The notes under the pieces are model-generated. The model saw only the letters and a program-made list of their open reading frames with translations, was not told the DNA's origin and did no database searches. The position numbers and the translations under genes are program-made. A DNA stretch of 64,000 nt from Leptospiraceae bacterium (lineage in GTDB: Bacteria; Spirochaetota; Leptospiria; Leptospirales; Leptospiraceae): NCBI GenBank assembly GCA_947458405.1, contig CANGZW010000004.1:23701-87700 (forward strand), read 5' to 3'. Of the stretch, positions 50,286-60,964 are shown in pieces (the stretch's first letter is position 1; each line of letters starts with the position of its first letter).

Positions 50286-53078
50286 TTATTTGACTTCAAT
50301 TATACCTATAGTAAAAGTCTTACAAGAAGATAGTCCACTAAAAATATTTATAATTAAACTACCCTTGCCTTTTTTTAATGCAATAAAAAATAATTTATCC
50401 CCAAGAAAATAATATGGATTTACTAAGAATGAATTATGATCTTTAATTTTTAAATAACTAGAATTTAAAACTCTTAAAAAATTTGGAAATTTAATTTGAA
50501 CCAAAGAATGTTTCTCTAAAGTATTTAGAAAAGATATTGAACCGATTTCACCAATTAAAAATGAAAATTTATCTAATTTAAAGTATTCAGTATAGGATTC
50601 AAACTGATTTTCTATATTTGTATTATTTTTACTAATGTAAAACTTTTCCTCTGTTTTACAAGAATTATTTCTAATCAAAATGAGTTCAAAAAGCCTATAT
50701 AAATTAAAAATTTCAATATTATTTGAAAATAAATTGAATTGTAAATCATCTATTAATTTCTTCCTTATATTCTCTATTTTAATTTTCTTAATTTTTTTAA
50801 TATATGTAATTTTCTCAGATTTCAAGCCTACTATTTCTAAAATCCTATTTAATCCGGCTGATCTCTTGATTCTCTTTGACTCCGAAAAACTTCTTTGAAC
50901 TTCTATACTATCTATATTTTTACTAATTAATACTTTCAGTAGAATTATTTTAACTTCGATTAATGAAAAATCACTATCTATTAAAGTTAATTCATTTCCA
51001 TCAAATTTCAAAATTTTATATAAATTATTATATATATAATCTTCAGTTTTAATTTTATTTTTAAATGAATAATTTTGAAAATAAAGAATCTTCTCCCTAT
51101 AATTTTTTATATAATCTAATAATTTCTGTAAATCGAATATTTTATCTTTTATAATTTCTTCCCAAGACTCTAAAATTGAATAGCCTGCTACTGAATAATG
51201 AATACCTTTTGAATCATACTCCTGAACTTTCTGAAATAAATAATCTATATTCTCTTTTATATAACTCTTATTATTTATTTTATATTTTTTTAATAAATAA
51301 TATATCATTACCATAATATTAAAAATATTATCCCCTGATATATTAAAAAAATTATTTTCTATTTTTTTCAGTAAATTTTCTATTTTAATTGATTGCTCTG
51401 AAGAGTTTGTAATTTTATAAGTATCAAATATTTCAATTTTATTTTCATTTTTAAAAATGTATTTCTTAGAATCTATTTCAATTATCATTTCTTCCGAACA
51501 TTTTATATAATATTCGATTTTACTATTTTTAATTAACTTTTCTCTTGGTTTTAAAATCTTCCATTCTTTATTATAATTTTTAGAACAATATACATTAACT
51601 AAACTTTGCTCTGTTTCGATCTGATTACTATTTTCTGAATATACCTGAACACTTTCATCTAATGGTGAATATAACCTTATAATATATTTCAATGTAGTAT
51701 TTATCTCATATATATCTATATATAATGAATTTATATTTTCTTCATTAATTGTACTTATTTTAAGATCCAAGTCTTCATCTGTTATTGTGTGTATGATTAC
51801 TCTATAATTTTGATTTTTTACTCCAAATAACTTAATTTGATTTTCTGTGTAAGATTTTTCAAAAGGTGAAATTACCCCTTTTTTATTTACATTAAATGCG
51901 ATTTCTAAATCTTGTGAACTTTCGATATTCAATGCTAATTCATCTAGGGTTAGTAATTCACTAGATATTAAAAATAAATATTTTATTCCAAATTTTAGTT
52001 TTTCAGAAATTACAATATCCTCTCTACTTCTTCTAAAACTAAGAGCTTGAATTGACTTTAATTTTAGTTGCGAACTATACTTGGGTTTATAAATGACTTC
52101 ATCAGATTCTGACTTAAAATATATATTATATTTTTCACTATGACCTAAAGCCTTATCAGATTTTACAAAAGAAATACTTATCTTATTATCTCTTATATCA
52201 GCTTTCCCAAAATTTAATGCAAGACCACAATCTTTACAATATACTATATACTTTATTTCAGAAGATATTTTTTTTTCTAATTTAGTGTATATTAAACCTT
52301 CTCCAAATATTTTTTTATTATCTTCTATTAACTTAAAATTTCTTATTATTAAATGTGACTCTGACTCTTTTAGAAAGATCAACTCCCTTTGGGAAATAAC
52401 TTTATCTTCATATATTAGATTAATTTTTATCAATCCTTCAAGTGAATCAATCTTAAATTCTCCATAATAATACCCCCATACATCTAAGTGAATTTTTTGA
52501 TTTAATATCTCTTTTTCTTTATTTTCAAACTGGATTTTAATTTTTTGTCCTGCCAATTTTCTAGATATAATAATTATTCTTACTATTTTATTACATTGCA
52601 ATACATCTTCTAAAACTAAAAAATATAGGTCATCTTTATTTATATTTTTCTTTACACAAACTGGAAAGTTAAAATTTAAAATCATTCCATTATAGGAAAT
52701 TTCTCTAGACTCATATAGTCTCAAGATATCCTGAATTATTATTTGAATTGCTTCTTCTTCAGAAATGTTCTTATCAGAGATAGACTTTAACTTTTTTGAG
52801 TCATAAATAATTAAGATAGGTTTTCGAAATTCAAAATATTTATTATATAAAAACTTAACAATTGAACTAGGAAGTGATTTTAGGAATACTTCCATATCCC
52901 CCTCATAGAGCTCTGAAATCAACAGGGGAGGTGAAAACAGTTCTTTACAGAGATAGTCTAGGATTTTCGTATCAAATAGAAAATCCTCCGACATATCCCT
53001 AAGGATCCACCCTATTTCAGAACTATTCATCCTTCTTAAGATTTTAATTAGATGGGAAATGTTTTCCTGATTTTCCAA
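50286..53078 (-). CDS. Large hypothetical protein (930 aa)
   Basis: Uninterrupted 2.8-kb ORF, no clear signal peptide or TM; single YCKDCG motif; no family recognised. Confidence 0.6.
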   Translation of the reverse strand: MENQENISHLIKILRRMNSSEIGWILRDMSEDFLFDTKILDYLCKELFSPPLLISELYEGDMEVFLKSLPSSIVKFLYNKYFEFRKPILIIYDSKKLKSISDKNISEEEAIQIIIQDILRLYESREISYNGMILNFNFPVCVKKNINKDDLYFLVLEDVLQCNKIVRIIIISRKLAGQKIKIQFENKEKEILNQKIHLDVWGYYYGEFKIDSLEGLIKINLIYEDKVISQRELIFLKESESHLIIRNFKLIEDNKKIFGEGLIYTKLEKKISSEIKYIVYCKDCGLALNFGKADIRDNKISISFVKSDKALGHSEKYNIYFKSESDEVIYKPKYSSQLKLKSIQALSFRRSREDIVISEKLKFGIKYLFLISSELLTLDELALNIESSQDLEIAFNVNKKGVISPFEKSYTENQIKLFGVKNQNYRVIIHTITDEDLDLKISTINEENINSLYIDIYEINTTLKYIIRLYSPLDESVQVYSENSNQIETEQSLVNVYCSKNYNKEWKILKPREKLIKNSKIEYYIKCSEEMIIEIDSKKYIFKNENKIEIFDTYKITNSSEQSIKIENLLKKIENNFFNISGDNIFNIMVMIYYLLKKYKINNKSYIKENIDYLFQKVQEYDSKGIHYSVAGYSILESWEEIIKDKIFDLQKLLDYIKNYREKILYFQNYSFKNKIKTEDYIYNNLYKILKFDGNELTLIDSDFSLIEVKIILLKVLISKNIDSIEVQRSFSESKRIKRSAGLNRILEIVGLKSEKITYIKKIKKIKIENIRKKLIDDLQFNLFSNNIEIFNLYRLFELILIRNNSCKTEEKFYISKNNTNIENQFESYTEYFKLDKFSFLIGEIGSISFLNTLEKHSLVQIKFPNFLRVLNSSYLKIKDHNSFLVNPYYFLGDKLFFIALKKGKGSLIINIFSGLSSCKTFTIGIIEVK

Positions 53079-53174
53079 AATTTCTCTCTATTTAAAAAAT
53101 ACTTTTCCTTCTGCCCTATTATAAAGAAAGGTATAAATTATATAAAATTAGAAAGACTAAGAGGCAACCAACAT

Positions 53175-53936
53175 ATGAAAGTTGTAGTGTTAGTTAAGCA
53201 GGTTCCAGATACGGAAACCAGCATTAAGCTCGGTGACAAGTCCATCAACGAAGCGGGAATTAAATGGATCATCTCCCCTTATGATGAATTCGCCATTGAG
53301 GAAGGAATAAAAATTAGAGAAAAAAACGGTGGAGAAGTCATAGCAGTCACAGTAGGACCTGATAGAACACAGGAAGCTCTTAGAACTGCTTACGCTATGG
53401 GAGTTGATAATGCTGTACATATTAAGGTAGATAATTACAATACCTTTGATACTGCCTTTACCTCTGAGCTTCTTTCAAACTTCATACAGTCAATTTCACC
53501 TGATCTTGTAATCTCCGGAAGACAATCAATTGACACTGATAGTTCACAGGTTGGAGTTCAAGTAGCTGAAAGACTCGGTTGGGGACATGTTTCTCTCGCT
53601 CTCAAGTTAGAATTAAATGGCTCAAACGCTAAAATTACCCGTGAAGTTGAAGGTGGAACAGCAGTTGTTGAAGCGGCTTTGCCTTTGGTTATTACAGCCC
53701 AAAAAGGTCTCAATGAACCTAGATACCCTTCATTAAAGGGAATCATGACAGCTAAGAAAAAACCAATCACTTCCAAAACAATTGCAGATTTAGGCAATCC
53801 AGAATCCAAAGTAGAAATTACTTCCCTCGAGCCACCATCGGCTAGAATCGCAGGAAGAAAATTAGAAGCGGCAGATGCAGATGGTTTTGCACAGGTTCTT
53901 GTAAAAGCACTCAGAGAAGAAGCAAAAGTAATATAG
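53175..53936 (+). CDS. etfB: Electron transfer flavoprotein subunit beta
   Basis: MKVVVLVKQVPDTETSIKL start at 53175; GRQSIDTDSSQVGVQVAERLGW; LPLVITAQKGLNEPRYPSLKGIMTAKKKP. Confidence 0.95.
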   Translation: MKVVVLVKQVPDTETSIKLGDKSINEAGIKWIISPYDEFAIEEGIKIREKNGGEVIAVTVGPDRTQEALRTAYAMGVDNAVHIKVDNYNTFDTAFTSELLSNFIQSISPDLVISGRQSIDTDSSQVGVQVAERLGWGHVSLALKLELNGSNAKITREVEGGTAVVEAALPLVITAQKGLNEPRYPSLKGIMTAKKKPITSKTIADLGNPESKVEITSLEPPSARIAGRKLEAADADGFAQVLVKALREEAKVI

Positions 53937-53946
53937 GAGATAAAAT

Positions 53947-54906
53947 ATGGCAAATGTACTTGTAGTTGGAGAAATTAAAGACGGTGCTCTGAAGAAAATC
54001 TCCAAAGAGGTTACTTCTACTGGCAAAAAAATTGCATCTCAATTGGGCGGGCAGGTAGAAGTTCTTTTGATTGGAGAAGGAGCGGATAAATTTGCTTCCG
54101 AACTTTCCGCAGTTGGTGCAGACAAAGTGATTACAGTAAATTTAGCAGACTTCAACCCTGAAGCCTATGCGAATATAATTGCGGGTGTTGCAAAAGAAAA
54201 AGGATCTTCCTTTATAATTTTACCCCATACGGGCCAAGGAAAAGACTATTCTCCCCGGGTTGCTGTTAAATTAGGAGCGGGAATTGTTGCAGATGTGGTT
54301 GAATTAAAAGTAGATGGCGGCAATGTAATCGCCAGAAAACCAATTTATTCTGGAAAAGCCTTTGCAAATATTCAAATTAATACGGGAGTAAAAGTATTTA
54401 CCATCAGACCTAATTCCCAAGAAGTCGGTTCAACAGCAGGAGCTGGTGCAATAGAAGCCTCTTCTCAAACTGCTGGTGATGTTAAAACTAAGATTGCTTC
54501 CACAGAACTCTCTGGTGGCAACAAAGTTCAACTCACAGAAGCATCCATTATCGTATCTGGTGGTAGGGGGCTAAAGGGTCCTGAAAACTTCCCCATGTTA
54601 CAAGAGCTTTGTGACACGATTGGAGCGGCACTGGGAGCTTCCCGGGCGGCAGTTGATGCGGGTTGGATTTCTCACTCTCATCAGGTTGGGCAGACTGGAA
54701 AAACAGTTTCTCCTAATTGCTATATTGCTTGTGGAATCAGTGGAAGTATTCAGCACATGGCAGGTATGGGATCCTCTAAATACATTGTAGCTATTAATAA
54801 AGATGGAGACGCTCCTATTTTTAAAGTTGCTACTTTTGGAGTAGTTGCAGACCTTTTCGAAGTTGTTCCCGCGGTAACCAAAGAATTTAAAAAAGTTTTA
54901 GGATGA
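53947..54906 (+). CDS. etfA: Electron transfer flavoprotein subunit alpha
   Basis: IIVSGGRGLKGPENFPMLQELCDTIGAALGASRAAVDAGWISHSHQVGQTGKTVSPNCYIACGISGSIQHMAGM. Confidence 0.96.
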   Translation: MANVLVVGEIKDGALKKISKEVTSTGKKIASQLGGQVEVLLIGEGADKFASELSAVGADKVITVNLADFNPEAYANIIAGVAKEKGSSFIILPHTGQGKDYSPRVAVKLGAGIVADVVELKVDGGNVIARKPIYSGKAFANIQINTGVKVFTIRPNSQEVGSTAGAGAIEASSQTAGDVKTKIASTELSGGNKVQLTEASIIVSGGRGLKGPENFPMLQELCDTIGAALGASRAAVDAGWISHSHQVGQTGKTVSPNCYIACGISGSIQHMAGMGSSKYIVAINKDGDAPIFKVATFGVVADLFEVVPAVTKEFKKVLG

Positions 54907-54956
54907 TCGACTGTATTCCCTTAATTTTTGCAAAATTATCCTCAGTAAAATCAATG

Positions 54957-54986
54957 TTTTTTCACGTCCCTTGGGGCGTGAAAAAA
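54957..54986 (+). terminator. Rho-independent terminator after etfA
   Basis: ttttttcacgtcccttggggcgtgaaaaaa inverted repeat. Confidence 0.75.
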
Positions 54987-55054
54987 GTTAATTTGGATGG
55001 CCAAAATTTTTTAAATTTTCCTTTTCTTTTAGTTGGAAATAAGTAAGCTAGGTT

Positions 55055-55660
55055 ATGCCAATTCAGTTTCTTCGATTCTTTCTTTTGAAGATTAAAATAT
55101 CTGCTTTTACCTTTTTCCTATTATTTTCGTATTTCCCCTTATCTGCTGAATCTGGAGAGGAATTATTGTCTGCAATACTTTCCAAGATGAGTTCTTTAGA
55201 GAGCATTCGTGCCAATATATCTATCAATGGAACCAGTGGTTTATTGTCCTATAAGTCTCCACATAATTTATATTTAAAATTATCTGACGGTAGAATCATT
55301 TCAGCAAATGGAAGATTCTTATGGTTTTACAATCCTTCTCGAGCAATAGCTGGCAAACAGGATCTTAAAGGCTCAACTGGAGGTTTAAAAGGATTGCTTT
55401 CCGGTTATGAAACCTTGACTGCAAGTGGAAAAACCTTGAGATTGCAATCGGAAAGGAAAAGTTATGAAGAAATACTTGTCTCTGTATCCCCTGACAATAT
55501 TTTAAAAAGTATTCGAATGAAACACAAAGGAGGGAGTGATTTTTATGAAATTTCTCTTTCAGGTGTGCAAACTAATATTGGATTGCCAGCCAGTATATTT
55601 AATTTTCATCCCCCTTCCAGCGCTCAAATTGTGGAAAATCCTTTAAACCAGAGGGAATAG
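55055..55660 (+). CDS. LolA-like outer-membrane lipoprotein carrier
   Basis: Signal peptide; LLSAILSKMSSLESIRANISING...LYLKLSDGRIISANGRFLWFYNPSRA; about 200 aa. Confidence 0.72.
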   Translation: MPIQFLRFFLLKIKISAFTFFLLFSYFPLSAESGEELLSAILSKMSSLESIRANISINGTSGLLSYKSPHNLYLKLSDGRIISANGRFLWFYNPSRAIAGKQDLKGSTGGLKGLLSGYETLTASGKTLRLQSERKSYEEILVSVSPDNILKSIRMKHKGGSDFYEISLSGVQTNIGLPASIFNFHPPSSAQIVENPLNQRE

Positions 55661-55662
55661 CC

Positions 55663-57513
55663 TTGAATGAAAATATAAGTCGTACAGAAGCCCATAAAGT
55701 CTTTGCCAATCTTTATAGAAAAACCAGATCTCCCGAACACCAGGCAAAAGTTGATGAAATCATCACACGTTCTAATGATGTATTTATCCGAATTGATCTA
55801 ATTAAAAAGCTCGACGAAGAATTTGATAAATCTTCCCGACAAACAACAGAAAAAAAACCAACTGGGGGCTCTTCCGCAACAGTATCCAATGTGAGTTATT
55901 CATCATCAAGTGAGTCAGAAAAAAAGGCACCCATCATAAAAAAAGATACCCCCAAACCCCAACCATTACAACCTCTGCCAAAAAATGAAGGAGGTCTGAT
56001 AGATCGAATTTTTGGAGCTGGAGGACAGATTGGAAAATTTGCAAAGGAATCCAAATCAATTGATTTAGGATTATTAGGTAGAAAACCAACTGTATCACCA
56101 AATGTTGAAAAAATATTTAAAACTTTAAAAGAAGAAGAAATTATTGCCACGGCTCAAGCTCTAAAATTTTGCGAGCAGGCTGGTTGGCGAATTTGGACTC
56201 CGAATGAATACAATATTGTTGTTAATTTTGGAAGATTTTTTAGTGCATTTATAAGTTTAGATACTTTATTTAAAGATGAAATTTCCCCAGAGGTATTTTT
56301 GGGTAGATCCACCAAAATGCAAATGTACTACGCTAGGATTATTTCAAATACGAATACTAAAGATATTATACTCGATAAAGTCCCCAGTCTCGTTAAATTA
56401 GATACTAAGTTAGCCCCCAAATTAGATTCAATCATGAAGGGTCTTACCTATATTCTAACCTTAGAATCAAGACGACCTACCTTAAAAGATTCTATAATTG
56501 CTTATCATATAGTTTTGAAAAAAAAATATGTATCTTGGGATGAAGTTGAAAAATCCTTAGCAATTGCACCAATTGATGAGACTAGGTTTAATACTACACC
56601 AGAAATAGCTAAACAAATAGATATGGCATCAGCCAAAATTTATAACGATATAACTACCAAACTAAATGGAATGGAAGAAATTCAAACTATCAAAAAAACC
56701 TACTTCACATTTAAAAATGATGGAGAGGTTGACTATGATTTTACAGAAGGTATTCTCAATGATTACATGTCTCATTACATGCCAGAAAGTTCCCAAAATG
56801 ATTCTGTAAAACAAAGCATAGTTCAATCTCCCCCCAGGTTACTGCAGGTACTTTGTCGGGATTTACAATCTATATACATTCCACTAATTGAAGGATTCAT
56901 AAAAGTAGATTACTTAGGAACATCTAAAGATGCTAGCTTGGTTCAAACAGGATTATTTTTTCCTGAAATAGATAAAATTACAGCGACAATTCGATCCTTA
57001 GAAGGATTCAATAAAAAATTTCCAAGTTTTAGTTATACATTTAAAAAATACTCAGATGATCTAAACAAAGGTACTACAGATCAACTCGAAAATCAACTTT
57101 TAAAAATGATTAGCGAGGCTTCTGAATTTTTTGGTAAGTTTGCAAAAAAATTAACAATCATTATTGAGGCTGATAGACTTGCACAGGAACATGAAAGAAG
57201 CGGTATGTTAAATGAGAAAATCCTTGGCACCAAAGAAAAGCCAATAGATGAAATTAAACTTATGCAGAGATTTATCCCCTTCGGAAAAGGAAAATTAATA
57301 AGCCAAAATAGACTTAACGGAAGATTAGTTCAGGATACTTTATTTGAATTAACCTCCTATCTTTATAAATATGCTGTAATGTTTAAGGATCCTATGGCAT
57401 CGGGATATCTTATGAGTTTTGATGAACTTGAGCTAAGTCTTAAAAAAATGTATGGAGAATACGAAAGACTTTCCTGTAAACCTTATATTCCACCCGGTCA
57501 GGATATGGTTTGA
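55663..57513 (+). CDS. Hypothetical protein (616 aa) with Ser/Pro/Lys-rich N-terminal linker
   Basis: Long ORF between lolA-like and trpS with 4-nt overlap; no recognised domain. Confidence 0.65.
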   Translation: MNENISRTEAHKVFANLYRKTRSPEHQAKVDEIITRSNDVFIRIDLIKKLDEEFDKSSRQTTEKKPTGGSSATVSNVSYSSSSESEKKAPIIKKDTPKPQPLQPLPKNEGGLIDRIFGAGGQIGKFAKESKSIDLGLLGRKPTVSPNVEKIFKTLKEEEIIATAQALKFCEQAGWRIWTPNEYNIVVNFGRFFSAFISLDTLFKDEISPEVFLGRSTKMQMYYARIISNTNTKDIILDKVPSLVKLDTKLAPKLDSIMKGLTYILTLESRRPTLKDSIIAYHIVLKKKYVSWDEVEKSLAIAPIDETRFNTTPEIAKQIDMASAKIYNDITTKLNGMEEIQTIKKTYFTFKNDGEVDYDFTEGILNDYMSHYMPESSQNDSVKQSIVQSPPRLLQVLCRDLQSIYIPLIEGFIKVDYLGTSKDASLVQTGLFFPEIDKITATIRSLEGFNKKFPSFSYTFKKYSDDLNKGTTDQLENQLLKMISEASEFFGKFAKKLTIIIEADRLAQEHERSGMLNEKILGTKEKPIDEIKLMQRFIPFGKGKLISQNRLNGRLVQDTLFELTSYLYKYAVMFKDPMASGYLMSFDELELSLKKMYGEYERLSCKPYIPPGQDMV

Positions 57514-58481
57514 AAAGAATTCTCACCGGATTACAGCCTTCTGGAAAATTACATCTTGGCAATTATTTTGCAGTCATGAAAAAAATGATTTCCTATCAGG
57601 ATCATTTTGATTTATTTTTATTCATTGCCAATCTGCATTCACTCACTACTTTTCAATCAAAAGAACTACAGTTGGATTACACCTATGATGCAGTAGCCGA
57701 TTTTTATGCATTGGGATTAGATGCAGATAAATCTACATTTTGGATTCAATCCGATGTTCCGGGTGTTACCGAATTAACTTGGTATTTAAGCAATTCTATA
57801 ACAGTAAATCAACTTTCCTTAGCCCATTCCTATAAAGATAAAGTATCACGTGGTTTTAATCCTTCAGGGGGACTGTTTTTTTATCCTATCCTGATGGCGG
57901 CTGATATATTAGCATTTGATTCAGATGTAGTACCCGTCGGAAAAGACCAAAAACAACATCTAGAAATTACACGGGATATAGCTCAGAAATTTAATTCGGA
58001 ATTTGGCAATATTTTTAAAATTCCCGAGCCTGAAATCGATGAAGAAACTGCAATTATACCGGGTGTAGATGGTCAAAAAATGTCTAAGTCATACCGTAAT
58101 ACAATAAATATTTTCGATTCTGAGAAGGATTTAAAAAAATCGGTAATGTCAATCGTTTCTGATTCTGCAGGAATTGATGAGGCTAAAGATCCTGACAAAA
58201 GTGTAATTCATTCAATATATTCCTTATTTTTAAATGAATCTGAAAAAAAGATTCTCCGAGAAAGATTTCTTACTCCCGGATTGAGATACGGAGATATAAA
58301 AAAAGAACTTTTTGAATTAATTCTCGAACACTTCTCTCCTTATAGAAAAAAAAGGGATGAATTATTGAAAAATAAAGATTACATAGAGTCTCAATTAAAA
58401 AAAGGAAAAGAAAAAGCAGAAACCGTAATACAACAAAAACTTTCTCAAGTGAGGAAAGTCTTAGGTATTTCTAGAATATAA
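57510..58481 (+). CDS. trpS: Tryptophanyl-tRNA synthetase
   Basis: [17 protein letters not shown] (HIGH-like), [16 protein letters not shown] (KMSKS); start is TTG or similar at 57510. Confidence 0.95.
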   Translation: MKRILTGLQPSGKLHLGNYFAVMKKMISYQDHFDLFLFIANLHSLTTFQSKELQLDYTYDAVADFYALGLDADKSTFWIQSDVPGVTELTWYLSNSITVNQLSLAHSYKDKVSRGFNPSGGLFFYPILMAADILAFDSDVVPVGKDQKQHLEITRDIAQKFNSEFGNIFKIPEPEIDEETAIIPGVDGQKMSKSYRNTINIFDSEKDLKKSVMSIVSDSAGIDEAKDPDKSVIHSIYSLFLNESEKKILRERFLTPGLRYGDIKKELFELILEHFSPYRKKRDELLKNKDYIESQLKKGKEKAETVIQQKLSQVRKVLGISRI

Positions 58482-58482
58482 A

Positions 58483-59439
58483 TTATTTTACTATTCCTTC
58501 AATTCTTTCTATCATTAATTTTTTTATTTTACTATTTGGAAATTGCCCTAAAAATTGAATTAAAAACTCAGTGTCTTTCTCTAGGCCATTGAAAATCTTG
58601 GATTGAATTTTATACTCTTCCATTAAAGACATAATTCTTTGTTCTTCCATTTTTCCTTTTTGGCCCAAGGACAATAATTGAATGATTTCCTTTTGGTGAG
58701 ATTTATTTGAACTTTCCATTAGCAATATTATAGGATGCGTAAACAGACCATTGCTAAAGTCTTTAAATCTTGCTTTTCCCGATTTATCTTGAGATTCAAA
58801 ATAATCGATATAATCATCCTTCTTTTGAAACAAATTACCCATGGTAACCCCAAAGGTATGCAATTCCTTTATTTTTGTATTGGAAATACCTGCAATAATT
58901 CCGGCAGTCTGGGCAACCGCCCCAAAGAGAGAAGATGTTTTTCCATAAATAATTTTATCATAAATTTTAATTGTTATTTTAGGATTTTTTTCCCATTCCA
59001 TTTGTAGTAACTCACCCACAGAAAGATCACGAATCACACTTGTAAATGCACTCATAAGATCGGGATTATTCAAACGATTCAAATGCTCAATTCCACTCGC
59101 CAATAAGTAATCGCCCGCCAAAATTGCGGTCTTGTTTCCATGTAATTTCCCAATAGTAGGCTCTCCCCTGCGGAGTTCTGCTCCATCCACAACATCATCG
59201 TGCAGTAAACTCGCCGAATGTATCAACTCAGCGATTGCCCCAACATCCTGCCATAATTTCCCTTTGTATCCTAAAAGCTGTGACAGAAAAACATGTGTTA
59301 GAGGTCGAATCCTTTTGCCCCCTGACTTAATCACGTGTTTTTTTATGTCTTTTAGGATAGGAAGATCTTCATGAATAATTTCATCCAGTTTAGAATCGAA
59401 TATTTTTATATATCTGCTAACTTCTAGAGAGACGGACAT
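58483..59439 (-). CDS. ispB: Polyprenyl (octaprenyl) diphosphate synthase
   Basis: GGKRIRPL, LLHDDVVDGAELRRGEPT (DDxxD), GNLFQKKDDYIDYF. Confidence 0.9.
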   Translation of the reverse strand: MSVSLEVSRYIKIFDSKLDEIIHEDLPILKDIKKHVIKSGGKRIRPLTHVFLSQLLGYKGKLWQDVGAIAELIHSASLLHDDVVDGAELRRGEPTIGKLHGNKTAILAGDYLLASGIEHLNRLNNPDLMSAFTSVIRDLSVGELLQMEWEKNPKITIKIYDKIIYGKTSSLFGAVAQTAGIIAGISNTKIKELHTFGVTMGNLFQKKDDYIDYFESQDKSGKARFKDFSNGLFTHPIILLMESSNKSHQKEIIQLLSLGQKGKMEEQRIMSLMEEYKIQSKIFNGLEKDTEFLIQFLGQFPNSKIKKLMIERIEGIVK

Positions 59440-59559
59440 ATCCTTTAAAAATGAAGTCCCAAGATAAAATCAATAGATAATTCTAATTTCTATTTTTATT
59501 CTATTGACATTTGTTTAGAATACTATAAAATTCCGAACTATACATATACGGAATGTAGA

Positions 59560-60951
59560 ATGCAGAAAAATCACTCAGAAGACGAAAACTATCCACCAAT
59601 TGGTGTTGAATCATTCTCAAAAAATCCTATGTTAGATTTACAGGATTTAGAAAGTTTCAAAAAAACCTTTATTGATAGTAACAGAGGGAAACCTATCTAT
59701 TTAATAAGATTTGAACATGTTGCTGGAAAAAGTTTAATAGATTTTATCAATCTCCTAAAAAAGGAAATTCGAGCAATTATAGAATGTAAAGATTTAGAAA
59801 TTGGCTTTTATTTTATTGAAAACAAACAAAGTCTTCTTATGGGTGTAGTGCCTCACAATAACCCATTGACTGAGAGCATGCCCAATGTAGATAATTCATT
59901 TGGAAAATTTCATCAAGATTGTATTCGCAAAGGAATATGTAGTTTTGATTTTGGTATTGCGAGAACTCAGAGTAATTATATATCCACTGTTAATGAAATA
60001 TATAATGATCTATATTCGACATCTGAAAAAAATCTAAATGATAATCTTGTAAGATGGAGTTGGACGTATTTCAATCGAGCTAATACCTATATTTCTGGCG
60101 TAACACATGAAGCCATGATTCAACCAACTGTTCTCTACGATCATAAAAAAAGAACCTTTAGTGTAAAAGGTGGAGAGGTTTTCGTAGGGGGTGGTGCATA
60201 TAGGGGATACAAAGATTTAATAGATGACATTCCCGGAGACCAAGATATTAAAAGGATAGAATTATTAATTCTTGAAAAACTAATTATTGCTTGTGATAGA
60301 GCCCCCGGGCTTCTCAAATTTAATATTTCTCCCCAATCATTAATTGATACATTTTCAAATTTTGAAAAAGTAAGCCGATTTAATTTATTAATACGTTCCA
60401 GAGGATTACAACCTCAAAATGTAAGATTCGAATTGATTGAAAAATCTTATGAAGAAGAATCTGATACTCAACTAAAAGATGTATGTCAATGTTTTTGGGA
60501 TTATGGTTTTAGTTTTGCGGCAGATGATTTCGGTGTAAAAAGCTCAAGTCATCAAGTCGTACTAGACTTAGGTATCATGATTCAAGAATTTAAACTCGAT
60601 CCAATCAGTTTTAAATTTAAAGTAAAAGAAGATAAAGTAAAGTTTTTGGATAACTTAGCCTTTATTGATTATTGTAAAAAACTGGCAGATAATAGAGAAG
60701 CTGTAATTACAGCCGAAGCTGTAGAGGATATTGAAACACTAAGATTTCTATTGGCACATCAGATCTGGCAATTCCAAGCATTTATTCTCTTCAGTAAAAT
60801 AAGCATAAATCAATACAAAGATGAATTTGAAGGTCTAAAGGATTTATCCGAAGATGTCGTATTTGAAATACTTTCAGATCCTAAACTTATGAAAGAACAA
60901 AAGAAAATAGGCCATATTTTCAAAGTAGCACAAAAAAATGGACTAATCTAA
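59560..60951 (+). CDS. Degenerate EAL-domain protein
   Basis: IQPTVLYD...GGEVFVGGGAY, NISPQSL, RFELIEKSY, AADDFGVKSSS, FKLDPISF, TAEAVED line up with the EAL motif series. Confidence 0.72.
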   Translation: MQKNHSEDENYPPIGVESFSKNPMLDLQDLESFKKTFIDSNRGKPIYLIRFEHVAGKSLIDFINLLKKEIRAIIECKDLEIGFYFIENKQSLLMGVVPHNNPLTESMPNVDNSFGKFHQDCIRKGICSFDFGIARTQSNYISTVNEIYNDLYSTSEKNLNDNLVRWSWTYFNRANTYISGVTHEAMIQPTVLYDHKKRTFSVKGGEVFVGGGAYRGYKDLIDDIPGDQDIKRIELLILEKLIIACDRAPGLLKFNISPQSLIDTFSNFEKVSRFNLLIRSRGLQPQNVRFELIEKSYEEESDTQLKDVCQCFWDYGFSFAADDFGVKSSSHQVVLDLGIMIQEFKLDPISFKFKVKEDKVKFLDNLAFIDYCKKLADNREAVITAEAVEDIETLRFLLAHQIWQFQAFILFSKISINQYKDEFEGLKDLSEDVVFEILSDPKLMKEQKKIGHIFKVAQKNGLI

Positions 60952-60964
60952 GAGATAGTATTTT

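Noticed and set aside
53052-53174. N-terminal extension of etfB in the ORF track
   Set aside because: EtfB homology starts at MKVVVLVKQVPDT (ATG 53175); the upstream part overlaps the divergent ORF and is more likely promoter/UTR
53558-53953. 131-aa minus-strand ORF
   Set aside because: Antisense to etfB, which is strongly supported
59290-59320. 'gaggtcgaatcc' resembling a tRNA T-loop
   Set aside because: Lies inside the polyprenyl synthase coding sequence; no acceptor or anticodon stem around it
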